A stretch of 60,214 nucleotides of DNA from Lachnospiraceae bacterium (lineage in GTDB: Bacteria > Bacillota > Clostridia > Lachnospirales > Lachnospiraceae), in assembly GCA_015258095.1 (NCBI GenBank), contig JABZIV010000008.1:1-60214 (forward strand). The letters are read 5' to 3'. The position numbers and the translations under genes were made by a program. This document shows, piece after piece, positions 7,444 through 17,300 of the stretch. The first letter of the stretch is position 1, and every line of letters starts with the position of its first letter. The notes beneath the pieces were generated by a model that was not told the origin of the DNA, did not search any database, and was given only the letters and a program-made list of their open reading frames with translations.

Positions 7444-9447
7444 ATGAAAGAGTCGCATTATATCATTGGGACGGCAGGGCATATCGACCATGGAAAGACT
7501 GCTCTGGTCAAGGCATTGACCGGTGTGAATACGGACAGACTGGAAGAAGAGAAGAAAAGAGGGCTGACCATTGAACTCGGATTTACTTCTTTGCTTCTTC
7601 CCTCGGGAGAGAAAATTGGTCTTGTCGATACACCGGGGCATGAGAAGTTTATCCGAACGATGGTATCCGGTGCTACAGGGATGGACTTGGTATTATTGGT
7701 GATTTCCGCAAAGGAAGGCATCATGCCGCAGACCAGAGAGCATCTTTCTATTTTGCATCTCCTTAAGGTGAAGAAAATCGTTGTTGCTCTTACCATGATT
7801 GATTTGGTGGATTCTTTCACAGTGGAGAAACGGGAAGAAGAGATACGGGAGTTATTTCATCTGATGGAGATTGACCCGGGGGGGAAACTCATCATTTTTC
7901 CTTTGTCCTCCTTCACGGGAGAAGGTGTGGACAAACTCGCCGCGTTTTTATCGGAAGAGTCAAAGAAAATAGAGGGAAAGTCTCCCAAAGGCTTTTTTCG
8001 TATGCCGATAGATCGTGCTTTTTCCGTTTCCGGAGCAGGAACCATTGTGACTGGGACAGCCTTATCCGGCTCTGTTCTTAAGGGAGTTGAGACCAAAAAT
8101 AAGGAAGAAACGGTAGCGGACGAGGAAGACAGGCGGAAGCCTTCCGTAGCGAACGCGGCTCACTATATGCTTTATCCGGAAGAAAAGGACTTGAAAATCC
8201 GAAATATTCAGGTACATGGAGAGAATCAGGACCGTGCCTATGCAGGAGAGCGAATCGCATTAAATCTGCAAGGGATAGGAAAAGAAGACTGCCATAAGGG
8301 GGATGTAATCGGCGAGAGCGGGCTGCTTCATCCGACAGATCTTCTGGATTGCCGTGTGAAAACGGTTTTTGCCAGCGGACAAGAAATCAAGCACAATCAA
8401 CATCTGGAATTGCTCATCGGAACGGCGCACATTCCCTGTAAAATTGTGTTTTTGGAAAAGGACAGAATCAAAGACGGGGAGTCTGCACTATGCCAGTTAC
8501 AGCTTAACGGAAAAACAGTGGCAGTGCATGGGGATCCTTTTATTCTTCGGGATGAAACCGTGCAGAGGACGGTGGGAGGCGGTGCTGTCTTGGACCCGAA
8601 TCCGGCAGCAAAGCACCGGAGAGAAAGATTCTCTTTGGAACATCTTCTTGCTTTAGAAAAAGAAGGAGAAGAAGCGCTGCTTTATGCCTTTTTGCGAAAG
8701 CAGAAAAGGAGATTTACTCCACTTTCCATCTTAAGAAAACAGTTTGCAGGATTCTCCAAAGTCCAGGAATGCATAAAGGATATGGAAGAAGGAAAGGAAA
8801 AGGAAGCTGTATTTGTTGTAGAACAGAATCAGGAATTCTATTGTATTGTGAAAAGTTTTGAAGAAGAACTGGAGGAGAAATTGCAGTCCTACCTTCTCGA
8901 TTTTTATCGGAAGAATCCGTATAAGCTTGGAGAAAAAACCATGGTGCTGTACAGCAAGCTTTTCAGTTCTTTTACGAAACCGCTATACCGCGCTCTCTTA
9001 AAACAGTGGGATAAAGAGGGACGCTTCGTTCTCGGCGGGGATTTTCTTCAACTTCCCGGTCATAAGGTCTTAAAAGATGCCCGATACACCCTGATTGCGA
9101 ATGCGCTTGTAAACGATATGCAGAAAGCAAAGTATAACTTCATGAAATTGTCCGACCATTTCTGGCTTCCGGAAGAAAAGAAAGTTCTTCCGGATGTTCT
9201 CGATAATCTGGTCGAAAAAGGAACGATTGTACCGCTTTTCGAGGAGTATTATACCCTCAGAAAAATTTTTGCCTCCTTGAAAGACTTTTCTTTGCAGAAG
9301 ATAGAGGAGGACGGGGAAATCACTATCGATGCACTTCGTGAGGAATTCGGCATTTCCAGAAAGAATGCGAAGCTTTTTTTTAAAGCGATGGACAGAATGG
9401 AACTAACGAAAGACAGAGGATTTGAGAGTGCACGCTCTGCTCCTTGA
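7444..9447 (+). CDS. selB: Selenocysteine-specific translation elongation factor SelB
   Basis: SelB is a GTPase that brings Sec-tRNA to UGA codons marked by a SECIS hairpin. The 667 residues show the G1 motif GHIDHGKT (12-19), G3 DTPGHE (62-67), EF-Tu-like beta barrels (GTIVTGTALSG, then IRNIQVHG) and C-terminal winged-helix repeats ending ISRKNAKLFFKAMDRM, the RNA-binding part. The G4 motif, usually [NT]KxD, reads TMID at 117-120, so Met118 (codon 7795-7797) replaces the conserved Lys. About 25 charged residues are inserted in domain II (KNKEETVADEEDRRKPS). The gene follows prdE by 21 bp, with AAGGAGA before its ATG, which ties it to decoding prdB. selA, selC and selD are not in the window and must lie elsewhere. 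The assignment is secure. Confidence 0.95.
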   Translation: MKESHYIIGTAGHIDHGKTALVKALTGVNTDRLEEEKKRGLTIELGFTSLLLPSGEKIGLVDTPGHEKFIRTMVSGATGMDLVLLVISAKEGIMPQTREHLSILHLLKVKKIVVALTMIDLVDSFTVEKREEEIRELFHLMEIDPGGKLIIFPLSSFTGEGVDKLAAFLSEESKKIEGKSPKGFFRMPIDRAFSVSGAGTIVTGTALSGSVLKGVETKNKEETVADEEDRRKPSVANAAHYMLYPEEKDLKIRNIQVHGENQDRAYAGERIALNLQGIGKEDCHKGDVIGESGLLHPTDLLDCRVKTVFASGQEIKHNQHLELLIGTAHIPCKIVFLEKDRIKDGESALCQLQLNGKTVAVHGDPFILRDETVQRTVGGGAVLDPNPAAKHRRERFSLEHLLALEKEGEEALLYAFLRKQKRRFTPLSILRKQFAGFSKVQECIKDMEEGKEKEAVFVVEQNQEFYCIVKSFEEELEEKLQSYLLDFYRKNPYKLGEKTMVLYSKLFSSFTKPLYRALLKQWDKEGRFVLGGDFLQLPGHKVLKDARYTLIANALVNDMQKAKYNFMKLSDHFWLPEEKKVLPDVLDNLVEKGTIVPLFEEYYTLRKIFASLKDFSLQKIEEDGEITIDALREEFGISRKNAKLFFKAMDRMELTKDRGFESARSAP

Positions 9448-9473
9448 CGATTTCCACATTCCGGTTATACAAT
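9444..9473 (+). promoter_or_regulatory. Probable leuS promoter overlapping the selB stop codon
   Basis: TTGACG (9444-9449) is followed 16 bp later by TATACA (9466-9471), or 18 bp later by TACAAT (9468-9473). The -35 element overlaps the TGA of selB. The 61-bp gap is too short for a T-box leader. Confidence 0.6.
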
Positions 9474-9508
9474 ACTGTGCATTAATCGTTGGAAAATAGA
9501 GGTGAACA

Positions 9509-11926
9509 ATGGCAAGATATAATCATGCACAAATCGAAAAACAATGGCAGGAATTTTGGGAGAAGAATCCCATCAATAAAAAGGACGATAAAAAAGAGAA
9601 ATATTATTGTCTGGATATGTTTCCCTATCCTTCCGGAGCCGGACTTCATGTAGGGCACTGGAGAGGATATGTTATTTCGGATGCCTGGGCAAGATACCAG
9701 ATTATCAAAGGAAAATATGTCATCCACCCCATGGGATGGGACGCCTTTGGTCTGCCTGCCGAGAATTATGCGATCAAGATGGGCATTCACCCCTCTATCA
9801 CGACGAAAAAAAATGTAGAGAATATTAAGAAGCAATTACAGCAGATCAATGCCATCTATGACTGGGATATGGAGATTAACACAACAAATCCGAAGTTCTA
9901 TAAGTGGACACAGTGGATTTTTGTGAAAATGTTTGAAAAAGGGCTCGCGTATGAGAAAGAGTTCCCTATTAACTGGTGCCCCAGCTGTAAAACCGGACTG
10001 GCGAATGAAGAAGTGGTCGATGGAAAGTGTGAGCGCTGCGGTACAGCGGTGACCAAGAAGAATCTGAGGCAGTGGATGCTGAAGATTACGGCTTATGCAG
10101 ATCGCCTCTTAGATGATCTCGATACTTTGGATTGGCCGGAAAAGGTTAAGAAGATGCAGTCCGAGTGGATAGGGCGTTCCTATGGTGCGGAGGTAAACTT
10201 TAAACTGCTGGACAGTGAAGAGCAAATCACCGTATTTACCACGAGACCGGATACGCTTTTCGGAGCAACCTTCCTGGTTCTTGCACCGGAACATCCTTTG
10301 GTACAGAAGATTACCGCTCCTTCTCAAAAAGCGGCAATGGAAGAGTATATCCAAAAGGCAGCCAATAAATCCAATGTGGAAAGAATGGCGGTGACGGATA
10401 AGGATAAGACAGGCGTATTTACGGGAGCCTATGCCGTGAATCCCATGAATGGAGAAAAGGTACCGGTCTGGATTTCCGACTATGTTTTGGCGGATCATGG
10501 AACGGGAGCAATCATGTGCGTTCCCGCCCATGACGCGAGAGACTTTGCTTTTGCAAAGAAATTTGATCTCCCCATCATTCAGGTTATTTCTAAAGACGGA
10601 AAAGAAGAGGAACTTACGGAGGCCTATACGGAGGCCAACGGAATTATGATTCATTCCGGGAAGTGGAACGGACAGGAATCGGCTGTATTGAAGAAAGAAG
10701 CTCCTCTGGAGATTGAAAAGATGGGCATCGGAAAGAAAACGGTGAGCTATAAGCTTCGTGACTGGGTCTTCTCCAGACAGCGTTATTGGGGAGAGCCGAT
10801 TCCCATTGTACATTGTCCAAAGTGCGGCAATGTTGCCGTTCCGGTGGAAGAACTTCCTCTGAAGCTTCCCGAGGTAAAGAATTATGAACCGACGGGAACG
10901 GGCGAATCTCCTCTTGCCTCTATCACGGATTGGGTGAATTGTACTTGCCCGAAATGTGGCGGTCCGGCGAAGAGAGAAACCAATACGATGCCCCAGTGGG
11001 CAGGTTCATCCTGGTATTTTATTCGTTATGTGGATCGGGATAATGATAAGGAATTGGTCAGCAGGGAGAAAGCGGATCAGTATCTTCCGGTGGATATGTA
11101 TATAGGCGGTGTGGAACATGCCGTTTTGCATCTCTTATATTCCCGTTTTTGGACAAAGTTTTTGTATGACATCGGGGTTGTAGGTTTCCAGGAGCCTTTC
11201 CTGAAGCTGTTTAATCAGGGAATGATTCTTGGACCGGAAGGAACCAAGATGTCCAAGTCTTTGGGAAATGTGATTTCGCCGGATGATCTTGTTCGGGATT
11301 ATGGTTGTGATGCCTTACGTCTTTACGAGCTTTTTGTAGGTCCGCCCGAACTGGATGCGGCATGGGATGCAAGGGGCATTGACGGAGTGTATCGTTTTAT
11401 GAACCGTTTTTATGCTCTTGTTCTGGATTCCAAAGATAAGGCGGTAGAAGAAACAAAAGAGATGGTTCGCCTGCGTCATAATTTGGTCCATGATATTGAA
11501 GAACGTTTTGAAAGCTTCAATTTAAATACAGTCGTTTCCGGCTTTATGGAGTACAATAATGCCATGTTGGATATCGCGAAGAAAAGCGGTGGAATGGATT
11601 TGAAAACCTTACAGACATTCTCGATTCTTCTGGCTCCGTTTGCACCGCATCTTGCCGAGGAATGCTATCATTTGACAGGAGGGGAAGCTTCTGTTTTTGC
11701 AGCATCCTGGCCCGCTTATGATGATAAAGAAAGAGAAGCGGATGAGATAAAGGTTCCGGTACAGATTAACGGGAAGGTGAAGATTATTCTGGAGGTACCG
11801 AAGGACATTGCGAAAGAAGAGATTCTCGAAAAGGCAAGAGTGGCACTTGGGGAGAGGCTTAGCGGTACCATTCTGAAAGAAGTGTATGTTCCCGCGAAGA
11901 TTGTGAATTTTGTAGTAAAAGCGTAA
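9509..11926 (+). CDS. leuS: Leucyl-tRNA synthetase
   Basis: This class Ia synthetase charges tRNA-Leu with leucine in the cytoplasm. The 805 residues are the normal length for the bacterial enzyme. The ATP-binding HIGH variant is HVGH at 47-50 after FPYPSGAGL, and KMSKS is exact at 580-584 (codon 11246 onward). The CP1 editing domain is present, with TTRPDTLFGATF and GTGAIMCVPAHDARD. Two zinc-type cysteine clusters are visible (CPSC...CERC near 9978, CPKC and a second CPKC near 10815 and 10950). The anticodon-binding region precedes a C-terminal domain ending VNFVVKA. The start is ATG with AGAGGTGA upstream. A hairpin terminator follows at 12011. Confidence 0.98.
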   Translation: MARYNHAQIEKQWQEFWEKNPINKKDDKKEKYYCLDMFPYPSGAGLHVGHWRGYVISDAWARYQIIKGKYVIHPMGWDAFGLPAENYAIKMGIHPSITTKKNVENIKKQLQQINAIYDWDMEINTTNPKFYKWTQWIFVKMFEKGLAYEKEFPINWCPSCKTGLANEEVVDGKCERCGTAVTKKNLRQWMLKITAYADRLLDDLDTLDWPEKVKKMQSEWIGRSYGAEVNFKLLDSEEQITVFTTRPDTLFGATFLVLAPEHPLVQKITAPSQKAAMEEYIQKAANKSNVERMAVTDKDKTGVFTGAYAVNPMNGEKVPVWISDYVLADHGTGAIMCVPAHDARDFAFAKKFDLPIIQVISKDGKEEELTEAYTEANGIMIHSGKWNGQESAVLKKEAPLEIEKMGIGKKTVSYKLRDWVFSRQRYWGEPIPIVHCPKCGNVAVPVEELPLKLPEVKNYEPTGTGESPLASITDWVNCTCPKCGGPAKRETNTMPQWAGSSWYFIRYVDRDNDKELVSREKADQYLPVDMYIGGVEHAVLHLLYSRFWTKFLYDIGVVGFQEPFLKLFNQGMILGPEGTKMSKSLGNVISPDDLVRDYGCDALRLYELFVGPPELDAAWDARGIDGVYRFMNRFYALVLDSKDKAVEETKEMVRLRHNLVHDIEERFESFNLNTVVSGFMEYNNAMLDIAKKSGGMDLKTLQTFSILLAPFAPHLAEECYHLTGGEASVFAASWPAYDDKEREADEIKVPVQINGKVKIILEVPKDIAKEEILEKARVALGERLSGTILKEVYVPAKIVNFVVKA

Positions 11927-12010
11927 TATTTTTCTTACAATTTTCAGCGGACGGATAGAAATATTTTAGGAAGTTTTTTCACAAAAAAAAAAATTGTATG
12001 GTATGATAAA

Positions 12011-12046
12011 GGACGTTGTTTTGGTATGATAAACAGCGTTCTTTTT
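12011..12046 (+). terminator. Intrinsic terminator after leuS
   Basis: GGACGTTGTTT (12011-12021) pairs with AAACAGCGTTC (12031-12041), 11 pairs with two G-T wobbles, around a 9-nt loop, and five T follow. A 12-nt direct repeat, TGGTATGATAAA, occurs just before the stem (11999-12010) and again across the loop (12022-12033). Confidence 0.78.
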
Positions 12047-12076
12047 CAATGAACCATGGATTAAGAAGAATTGGTA

Positions 12077-12114
12077 GCTCTTTCAATATGAGCGGATAGT
12101 TTATCGCTCTTTCA
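12077..12114 (+). promoter_or_regulatory. Direct and inverted repeats in the leader of the VanW-domain gene
   Basis: GCTCTTTCA occurs at 12077-12085 and again at 12106-12114. Between them, GAGC at 12090-12093 can pair with either copy. The downstream pairing is longer (GAGC-G-GATA with TATC-GCTC, one bulged G). The two folds exclude each other and lie 30 bp before the start codon. A regulatory role is only a possibility. Confidence 0.3.
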
Positions 12115-12143
12115 TGTATAGTAGAGAAAATCAGAGGGATTGT

Positions 12144-14030
12144 ATGTTGGCAAATCAAAGAAGCTTGTCAAGAACGGTCAGTAGAGCACAGGGAAGTTCT
12201 CGCAGCAGATCCTCTTCCCGCTCTTATAGTGATAGAAACAGTAGAACAGTAAGATCAGGCGGATCCGGGAAGCGGCCGAATCAGAAATCTCCGCTACCGT
12301 TTATTGCCTTATCCGTTCTTGCCCTTGTCGTTTTAGGGGGAAGCATTTATGCGATGTCCCGCTTTTCTTCGCAAAGCAAGGCTGAAGAAACGACAAAGGT
12401 GCAGGAAACCATGAATCCGAATGCGATTCAGAAGGATTTGTATTTGGATTATTCCGCCTTTAAGAAGGATGCCGAACTTCTCAACATGAAAGGGATGACG
12501 GAGGAGGACGTTGAAGATTTCTTAAAGAAGTCTTATCAGTGGAATATTGTCATCAAGAACGCGAACCCGAATATACAGTATTTTACGATGCCGGAGTTTC
12601 CGGAAAATAATGAAGACGAGAAGAGTGCCGACGGAGTCGATGATCAGGGAACCGAAGAGATTGTGAAAGTGGCAAACAGTCTCTCCGATGTGCATATTCG
12701 TCCGGAAAAGACGGAATACGCTCTTCCTGACTTGATGGATGACAGTATCCATGATTTTGTTGAGCAGCTTTTTGCAAACTATAAGGATAATCAGGCGAAA
12801 GAAAGCAGCACGGAAGAAAGTTCAACAGAAAAGGCAAAGAAGAAAAAGAAAAAAGAGGAAAGCAGTACGGAGACATCATCCGCTGCACCTGTAGCGGACT
12901 ATGTTTTACAACTGCCCGATTTTTCGGATAAAGTAAACAATTATGTCTCTCAGCTTGCCATTGTGTGGAAGATGGCTCCGCAAAACGGCGATATTACAAA
13001 GTATAACAAGTCCACCGGAGAATTTGAGTTTGGCGGAACGAAAAACGGTTATACGGTAAATGCTTCCGAGACTGCAGCGAAAGTCATGGAACTGATTCAG
13101 AATAAGAGCTTCAGCGGAGAAGTGGAAACGGTCGGTACAGAGGTGCCCGCATCGGTGGATTCCATTAAGGATAAGTATAAAATCATTTCTGCCTTTACGA
13201 CAAAGACCACTTCCAATCCGCTTCGAAATACAAATGTTCGGCTTGCTGCAGAAGCACTGAACGGAACGGTTCTGAAACCCGGAGAAGAGTTCTCCTTCAA
13301 CACAGTGGTTGGACAACGTACTCCGGAGAAAGGGTATAAGCCGGCAGCTGCCTATAATCAGGGAGAAGTTGTAGAAGAAGTCGGCGGAGGAGTATGTCAG
13401 ATTTCCTCCACACTGTACAATACTGTTTTTCGTGCGGGACTTACGACAACATACAGAAGATCCCATACTTTTGCTCCGACCTATGTTACGCCGGGAATGG
13501 ATGCTACGGTTTCTTGGCCGGGACCGGACTATAAGTTTGTAAATAATTCCAAGCATGCCATCGGTATCAAGGCATGGTATTCCAACCAGACTGCTACAGT
13601 GCAGATTTACGGTATTCCCGTTCTTCCGGACGGTGTAAAGTGGGATTTGGTTTCCGAGAAGATCAAAGACTTACCTATGCCTGCCGTGCAGGTTATCACA
13701 CCGGCTGAAGGGAAGGAGAGCAGCGGCTCGACGGGATCCGAGTGGCAGGCCTATAAGATTGTGACCAAAGACGGGAAAACGGAGAAGATAAAAGACCACA
13801 GTGTGACCTATAAGGGGCATACCCCGAAAAAATATGCGGACGGAGCGGTTCCGCAGACTTCCGCATCGGAGAGTGCCAGCGTGTCTGATTCGAAGCCGCA
13901 GGAGACCAAGCCAACCGAGGGAAAAACGCAGGAGACGAAGCAAAATAAGCCTGAGCCTTCGGAAACCAATAACGGAAACAGTTCCTCCGGTGGAGATGCG
14001 GTTATTTCAGACGGTCCCGGAGCAAACTAA
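12144..14030 (+). CDS. VanW-family membrane-anchored cell-envelope protein
   Basis: This 628-residue protein has a short Ser/Arg-rich cytoplasmic head, one membrane segment (LPFIALSVLALVVLGG, about residues 49-67) and a large outside part. Two low-complexity Ser/Glu/Lys linkers flank a peptidoglycan-binding-like region. A VanW domain follows (NVRLAAEALNGTVL, FSFNTVVGQRTPEKGY, EVGGGVCQISSTLYN, FAPTYVTPGMDA). The C terminus has a G5-like stretch and a Ser/Thr/Glu/Lys-rich tail. VanW is found in some vancomycin-resistance loci, but VanW-domain proteins are common in clostridia and their biochemical role is unknown; no vanH, vanA or vanX neighbours are present. The ATG at 12144 is preferred because AGAGGG lies 5 nt before it, whereas an in-frame ATG at 12114 has no ribosome binding site. 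It is a single-gene unit closed by the terminator at 14078. Confidence 0.85.
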   Translation: MLANQRSLSRTVSRAQGSSRSRSSSRSYSDRNSRTVRSGGSGKRPNQKSPLPFIALSVLALVVLGGSIYAMSRFSSQSKAEETTKVQETMNPNAIQKDLYLDYSAFKKDAELLNMKGMTEEDVEDFLKKSYQWNIVIKNANPNIQYFTMPEFPENNEDEKSADGVDDQGTEEIVKVANSLSDVHIRPEKTEYALPDLMDDSIHDFVEQLFANYKDNQAKESSTEESSTEKAKKKKKKEESSTETSSAAPVADYVLQLPDFSDKVNNYVSQLAIVWKMAPQNGDITKYNKSTGEFEFGGTKNGYTVNASETAAKVMELIQNKSFSGEVETVGTEVPASVDSIKDKYKIISAFTTKTTSNPLRNTNVRLAAEALNGTVLKPGEEFSFNTVVGQRTPEKGYKPAAAYNQGEVVEEVGGGVCQISSTLYNTVFRAGLTTTYRRSHTFAPTYVTPGMDATVSWPGPDYKFVNNSKHAIGIKAWYSNQTATVQIYGIPVLPDGVKWDLVSEKIKDLPMPAVQVITPAEGKESSGSTGSEWQAYKIVTKDGKTEKIKDHSVTYKGHTPKKYADGAVPQTSASESASVSDSKPQETKPTEGKTQETKQNKPEPSETNNGNSSSGGDAVISDGPGAN

Positions 14031-14077
14031 GTTCTATTTCCTTATAGAAGAGAAATGGAACGCGCAGTGTTATAAAG

Positions 14078-14139
14078 CACAGAACGATAAGAATGAGGAC
14101 AAAAGAAGGGACGTCCCGTCTTATCTTCTGTGTTTTTTT
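14078..14139 (+). terminator. Long intrinsic terminator after the VanW-domain gene
   Basis: CACAGAA-C-GATAAGA (14078-14092) pairs with TCTTATC-TTCTGTG (14119-14132), with one bulged C. An inner palindrome, GGGACGTCCC, sits in the loop and seven T follow. Confidence 0.85.
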
Positions 14140-14360
14140 ATTGTGTATTCGATGCGGTTTTTTCTTGCTTTTTCCATCCTTTTTTGAGAAGTTTGGACTT
14201 TTCGCGTAATTCTTCATTGTGAAAATTTTGTTTTTTGTACTTATTGAGGAACGGGCGCGAAATCCATTGCTTTTCAAAATAGTTTGTTATACTATTTTCC
14301 CGGTATTAGAGGTCTAAACAGGGCTTTTTTCAATATTTTCATTTTTTCAGGAGGGTAATT
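14140..14360 (+). promoter_or_regulatory. Promoter region of pyruvate:ferredoxin oxidoreductase
   Basis: This is the non-coding stretch after the VanW-gene terminator. The best promoter is TTGCTT (14267-14272) with TATACT (14288-14293), a short 15-bp spacing. About 67 bases of untranslated leader follow, ending AGGAGGGTAATT before the ATG. I see no further hairpin and no clear Rex-type operator. Confidence 0.5.
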
Positions 14361-17300
14361 ATGGCAAGAAAAATGAAGACTATGGATGGAAACCAGGCAG
14401 CGGCACACGCTTCCTATGCGTTTTCTGAAGTAGCGGCAATCTTCCCGATTACGCCGTCATCCGTTATGCCGGAGCATATTGATGAATGGGCAACAGAGGG
14501 AAGACAGAACATTCTAGGTGAGCCGGTACAGGTAACGGAGATGCAGTCCGAAGCCGGTGCGGCAGGAGCAGTGCACGGTGCTTTAGCTGCCGGCGCTTTA
14601 ACCACAACTTTTACGGCATCCCAGGGTCTGCTTCTTATGATTCCGGATATTTATAAGATTGCCGGAGAGCAGCTTCCCGGTGTATTTGACGTTTCTGCAA
14701 GAGCGGTAGCAACGCATGCACTTTCCATTTTCGGCGATCACTCCGACGTTATGGCGTGCCGTCAGACCGGTGCCGCACTTCTTTGCGAATCTTCCGTACA
14801 GGAAGTTATGGACTTGACTCCGGTTGCCCATCTTGCAGCTTTGAAGGGAAAGATTCCTTTCATCAATTTCTTTGACGGATTCCGTACTTCTCATGAAATT
14901 CAGAAGATTGAGGAGTGGGATTATGAAGACTTAAAGGATATGGTAGATTGGGAGTATGTCGATGCTTTCCGTAAGAATGCATTGAATCCGAACCGTCCCG
15001 TAGAGCGCGGTTCCGCCCAGAACCCGGATATCTTCTTCCAGGCAAGAGAAGCTTCCAACCCTTATTATGATGCACTTCCGGCTATTGTGCAGGAGTATAT
15101 GGATAAGGTAAACAAGAAGCTTGGCACCGATTATGCTTTATTTAACTACTACGGTGCGAAAGATGCAGAGCATATCATCGTAGCGATGGGTTCTGTAAAT
15201 GAAACGATTGAAGAGACGATTGATTATCTTTCCGAGAAGACCGGCGCAAAGCTTGGTTTAATTAAGGTAAGACTCTACAGACCGTTTGCAACCGATGCTT
15301 TCTTAAAGGCGATTCCGAAGACGGTTAAGACTATTTCCGTTTTGGATCGTACGAAGGAGCCGGGATCAATCGGTGAGCCGCTGTATCTTGATGTTGTTGC
15401 TGCCCTTTCCGACAGTGCCTTCAAGAATGTAACCGTTCTTTCCGGTCGTTACGGCCTGGGTTCCAAGGATACAACTCCGGCACAGATTGTGGCTGTTTAC
15501 AACAACAAAGATAAGAAGAGATTCACGATCGGTATCAACGATGATGTTACGCATCTTTCTCTTCAGGAAGGACCGGCAATTGTGACGACACCGGCCGGTA
15601 CAGTAAACTGTAAGTTCTGGGGTCTCGGTGCAGACGGAACGGTCGGCGCAAACAAGAACTCCATCAAGATTATTGGTGATAATACGGATAAGTATGCGCA
15701 GGCTTACTTTGACTATGACTCCAAGAAGTCCGGCGGTGTAACGATGTCTCACCTCCGCTTTGGTGACAAGCCGATTAAGTCCACTTATCTTATCAAGAGA
15801 GCAAACTTCGTTGCCTGCCACAATCCTGCCTATATGACGAAGTTCAATATGGTACAGGAGCTCGTTGATGGCGGAACCTTCCTTTTGAACTGTACATGGT
15901 CCAAGGATGAAGTAGAAAAGCATATTCCCGGTCAGGTGAAGAAGTACATGGCTGAGCACAATATCAAGTTCTACATCATTAACGGTGTGAAAATCGGTAT
16001 TGAGACCGGTATGGGTCCGACTCGTATTAATACGATTCTCCAGTCCGCATTCTTTACTTTAACCGGTATCATTCCGAAGGAGCAGGCTAACAAGCTCATG
16101 AAAGATGCCGCACAGAAGACTTACGGACGTAAGGGTGAAGATGTCGTAAAGAAGAACTGGGCAGCAATCGACGCCGGTGCCAATGCCTTTGAAGAAGTGG
16201 AAGTTAAGAAGGAATGGGCAAATTGTGCGGATGAAGGTCTGGAATTCAAGACAAAGACTGTTGGAAGAGCCGATGCACTGGATTTTGTAAACAACATTCA
16301 GAACTATGTTTCCGCACAGGAAGGAAATAATCTTCCGGTCTCCGCTTTCCAGAGCTACGTGGACGGTTCCACCCCTGTCGGAACAGCTGCTTATGAGAAG
16401 CGCGGTATTGCAGTCAATGTTCCTGTATGGAATCCGGATAACTGTATTCAGTGTAATTTCTGTTCCTATGTCTGCCCGCATGCGGCAATTCGTCCGTTTG
16501 CTTTCACAGAGGAAGAAGCGGAGAAGGCGCCGAGCGGAAATCAGACTAAGCCGATGACCGCTATGGCAAACTATAAGTTCGGTATTAAAGTTTCCGTATT
16601 GGATTGCGTAGGTTGCGGTTCTTGTGCAAATGTCTGCCCGGGAATGAAGGGTGAGAAAGCCCTTGTGATGTCTCCGAGAGAGGACCACGAGGATGCACAG
16701 AAGTACTTCGATTATGCAGTGACTCTTCCGGAGAAGGAAGAAGTAATTGCGAAGTTCAAAGAAACTACCGTGAAAGGTTCTCAGTTTAAGAAGCCGCTCT
16801 TCGAGTTCTCCGGTGCTTGCCCGGGTTGTGGAGAGACGCCGTATGCAAAGCTTATTACACAGCTTTTCGGAGAGAGAATGTACATCAGTAATGCTACCGG
16901 ATGTTCTTCTATCTGGGGTAACTCTTCTCCCTCTACACCGTATACGGTAAATGCCAAGGGTCAGGGACCGGCATGGGATAATTCTCTTTTCGAGGATAAT
17001 GCAGAGTTTGGTTACGGTATGCTTCTTGCACAGAACGCTATCCGTGATCGTTTGAAGAAGCAGGTTGAGAGACTGGCTGAAGAAAGCAAGGACAGCGCAG
17101 TAGTGGAAGCTGCCAAGGAGTATTTGGATACCTTTGCTGTCGGTGCAACGAACGGTACCGCTACAGAGAAGCTTCTTGCCGCTTTGGAAGGAAAGACCGA
17201 TGCGATTGCAAAGGATCTTCTGAAGAACAAAGATTTCTTAGGAAAGAAGAGCCAGTGGATCTTTGGTGGAGACGGTTGGGCTTACGATATCGGATTCGGC

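Noticed and set aside
9448..9508. T-box leader before leuS (and before alaS at 26551-26645)
   Set aside because: The gaps are 61 and 95 bp, far too short, and hold ordinary promoters without T-box or specifier-loop motifs.
10109..10813. 234-codon minus-strand open frame opposite leuS
   Set aside because: It is a shadow of a highly conserved synthetase; no ribosome site and an implausible protein composition. The same holds for antisense frames at 2169-2705, 12906-13556, 15366-15959, 16059-16688 and 43709-44551.
12114..12143. Upstream ATG for the VanW-domain gene
   Set aside because: It lacks a ribosome binding site; the ATG at 12144 has AGAGGG at proper spacing.
12144..14030. Vancomycin resistance locus
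   Set aside because: Only a VanW-domain protein is present, with no vanH/A/X/R/S partners; such proteins are common in clostridia.
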